A stretch of DNA of 7,150 bases from CBDUBS01 sp965365445 (lineage in GTDB: Bacteria; Bacteroidota; Rhodothermia; Rhodothermales; DASSAV01), in contig CBDUBS010000192.1 of the NCBI GenBank assembly GCA_965365445.1, positions 1 to 7,150 on the forward strand. Reading direction: 5' to 3'. A program made the position numbers and the translations under genes. The notes beneath the pieces were generated by a model, which ran no database searches, was not told the DNA's origin, and saw only the letters and a list, made by a program, of their open reading frames with translations. This document shows positions 5,954 to 7,150 of this stretch, piece after piece. Each line of letters opens with the position of its first letter. The stretch's first letter is position 1.

Positions 5954-7150
5954 ATGAAACGGCTACTTACCATTCTCAGTCTCGTGCTCGTTTTCGCCGC
6001 CTGCGATAACGTGCTCTCGCTGGAGGAGGAACCGAAAACGTTCCTTTCGGAACAGCAATTCTACCGCAACGCCGCCGACGCCGAAGCCGCCGTCGGCGCG
6101 GCATTCGAAGCGTTCCAGACACAGGGTTATTATCAATTCCGGTTCCCGCAGGGGCAGGAAAACGTTTCGGATTACGTAGACGGACGCGGGCACTTCGCCC
6201 CGATGACCAACTTCGTCTGCGATCAGGCGTGCCTGGACCGCTACATGTGGGCCCCGTGGACCCAGATGTACGTCGGGATCAACCGGGCCAACCTGGGCCT
6301 CGCCAGGATTCCCGACATCTCCATGTCGGAAGGACGCAAGGGGGTGCTTCTGGGCCAGCTGTACTTCATCCGCGCCCTGAATTACTATAACCTGGTGCGC
6401 AACTTCGGCGGGGTGCCGCTGCGGCTGGAGCCGGTGCAGGGCCTGGAAGGGCTCTCCGCACCCCGGGCTACGGCCGACGCGGTGTACGCGCAGATCGTCA
6501 GCGACCTGAAGGAAGCGGAATCCCGCCTGCCCGAGACGGACATCAACGGCCGCCCGACGCGCTGGGCCGCCACGACCCTGCTGGCCGACGTGTACCTCGG
6601 GCGGGAGCAATGGGCCGATGCCGCCGCTAAAGCCAAACAGGTCATCGACTCCGGCAAGTTCTCCCTCGTGCAAGTCGCCGTCCCGAACGACTTCGACAAA
6701 ATCTTCGGCCCCGAGGTCGATAAAAGCTCCGAGGAAATCTTCGACATCGCCATGCGGCGGCAGGTGCCGTTCGGGATGGAGTTCCCGGCGGTGCACGCCC
6801 ACCCGAGCGCCGGGTATGCCGCCAACGGCTATCGCGGCGTCTGGGCGGACGTCAAATCGCCCCTGATCGCCAGCTGGGATCAGACCGATCTGCGCTACAG
6901 TTTCAACTTTTATGTCGGCGATGACAAAAAGTACCTTACCGCAGCCGAGCCGCAGCGGTTCAAGAAGTTCAAGGACCCGCTTGCCGCCGACCGTACCGGC
7001 CACGGCAACGACTTTCCGGTGCTCCGCTACCCGGATGCCCTGCTGATTTACGCCGAGGCCGCGAGCCAGGCCAACGGCGGGCCTACGGCCGCCGCCTACG
7101 ACGCGGTCAACCAGGTGCGCCGGCGGGCCTACGGCAAGCCGCTGGGCGCC
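5954..7150 (+). CDS. SusD/RagB-family surface lipoprotein (3' end outside window)
   Basis: The frame is open from ATG 5954 to the window end (399 codons, no stop). SusD proteins usually have about 480-550 residues, so roughly 80-150 are missing. The N-terminus MKRLLTILSLVLVFAAC is a lipoprotein signal with lipobox FAAC and lipidated Cys17; the acidic residues that follow (SLEEEP) fit export to the outer leaflet. The SusD-like N-terminal domain is at about 28-215: FLSEQQFYRNAADAEAAVGA, YVGINRANLGLARIPDI (106-122) and GQLYFIRALNYYNLVRNFGG (134-153, the conserved TPR-type helix). The RagB/SusD C-terminal domain begins near 260 and includes FPVLRYPDALLIYAEAASQA (354-373) and YDAVNQVRRRAYG (382-394). 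SusD covers the SusC pore from the cell surface, binds substrate and delivers it. Cys89 and Cys93 lie close together in a loop. An in-frame ATG at 5918, overlapping the susC stop as TAATG, would add 12 residues (MPPLFRPFYSKT); the shorter form has the cleaner lipoprotein signal and is preferred. Confidence 0.95.
   Translation, partial: MKRLLTILSLVLVFAACDNVLSLEEEPKTFLSEQQFYRNAADAEAAVGAAFEAFQTQGYYQFRFPQGQENVSDYVDGRGHFAPMTNFVCDQACLDRYMWAPWTQMYVGINRANLGLARIPDISMSEGRKGVLLGQLYFIRALNYYNLVRNFGGVPLRLEPVQGLEGLSAPRATADAVYAQIVSDLKEAESRLPETDINGRPTRWAATTLLADVYLGREQWADAAAKAKQVIDSGKFSLVQVAVPNDFDKIFGPEVDKSSEEIFDIAMRRQVPFGMEFPAVHAHPSAGYAANGYRGVWADVKSPLIASWDQTDLRYSFNFYVGDDKKYLTAAEPQRFKKFKDPLAADRTGHGNDFPVLRYPDALLIYAEAASQANGGPTAAAYDAVNQVRRRAYGKPLGA

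Noticed and set aside
6073..6098. Inverted repeat CGCCGACG...CGTCGGCG inside susD
   Set aside because: It falls in an alanine-rich coding stretch where GCC/GAC codons make such complementarity likely by chance; no other signal surrounds it.
5963..7003. A 346-codon open frame on the minus strand opposite susD
   Set aside because: It overlaps the susD coding sequence almost completely, and the + strand product has several SusD family motifs; the antisense product resembles nothing.

Overview
The window comes from a GC-rich member of the Bacteroidota/Rhodothermota group, and the Rhodothermota side is my inference. Three things point there. One is a SusC/SusD outer-membrane uptake pair, found essentially only in this group. 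The second is a type IX secretion (T9SS) C-terminal sorting domain on the first, truncated gene. The third is an ECF sigma factor/FecR pair of the type these bacteria use to control SusCD loci. The strongly GC-biased third codon positions fit Rhodothermus- or Salinibacter-like genomes better than classical low-GC Bacteroides or Flavobacteria. All supported genes are on the + strand.

Layout: 1-282 is the 3' end of a T9SS-exported protein. 283-767 is a 485-bp spacer. It holds what looks like a decayed small gene (about 312-669, broken by in-frame stops and a frame change, with a weak resemblance to bacterial PH-like domains). After that come a tandem GGTACA repeat and a compact nested hairpin just before the next gene. 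768-1355 is an ECF sigma factor, 1383-2468 a FecR-type anti-sigma factor, 2487-5918 a SusC/RagA-type TonB-dependent transporter with an N-terminal STN signalling domain, and 5954-7150 a SusD/RagB-type surface lipoprotein whose 3' end lies beyond the window.

The four genes from 768 onward are separated by only 27, 18 and 35 bp, so they are probably one operon. The expected working model is cell-surface signalling. Substrate captured by SusD and SusC changes the periplasmic STN domain of SusC. That domain contacts the periplasmic C-terminal domain of FecR, whose cytoplasmic N-terminus then releases or activates the sigma factor, which transcribes the uptake genes. The substrate cannot be read from this window; glycans, peptides and other oligomers are all possible.

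The core is a recognisable, known type of system rather than a new one. The least explained parts are the broken gene and the structured leader between 283 and 767.
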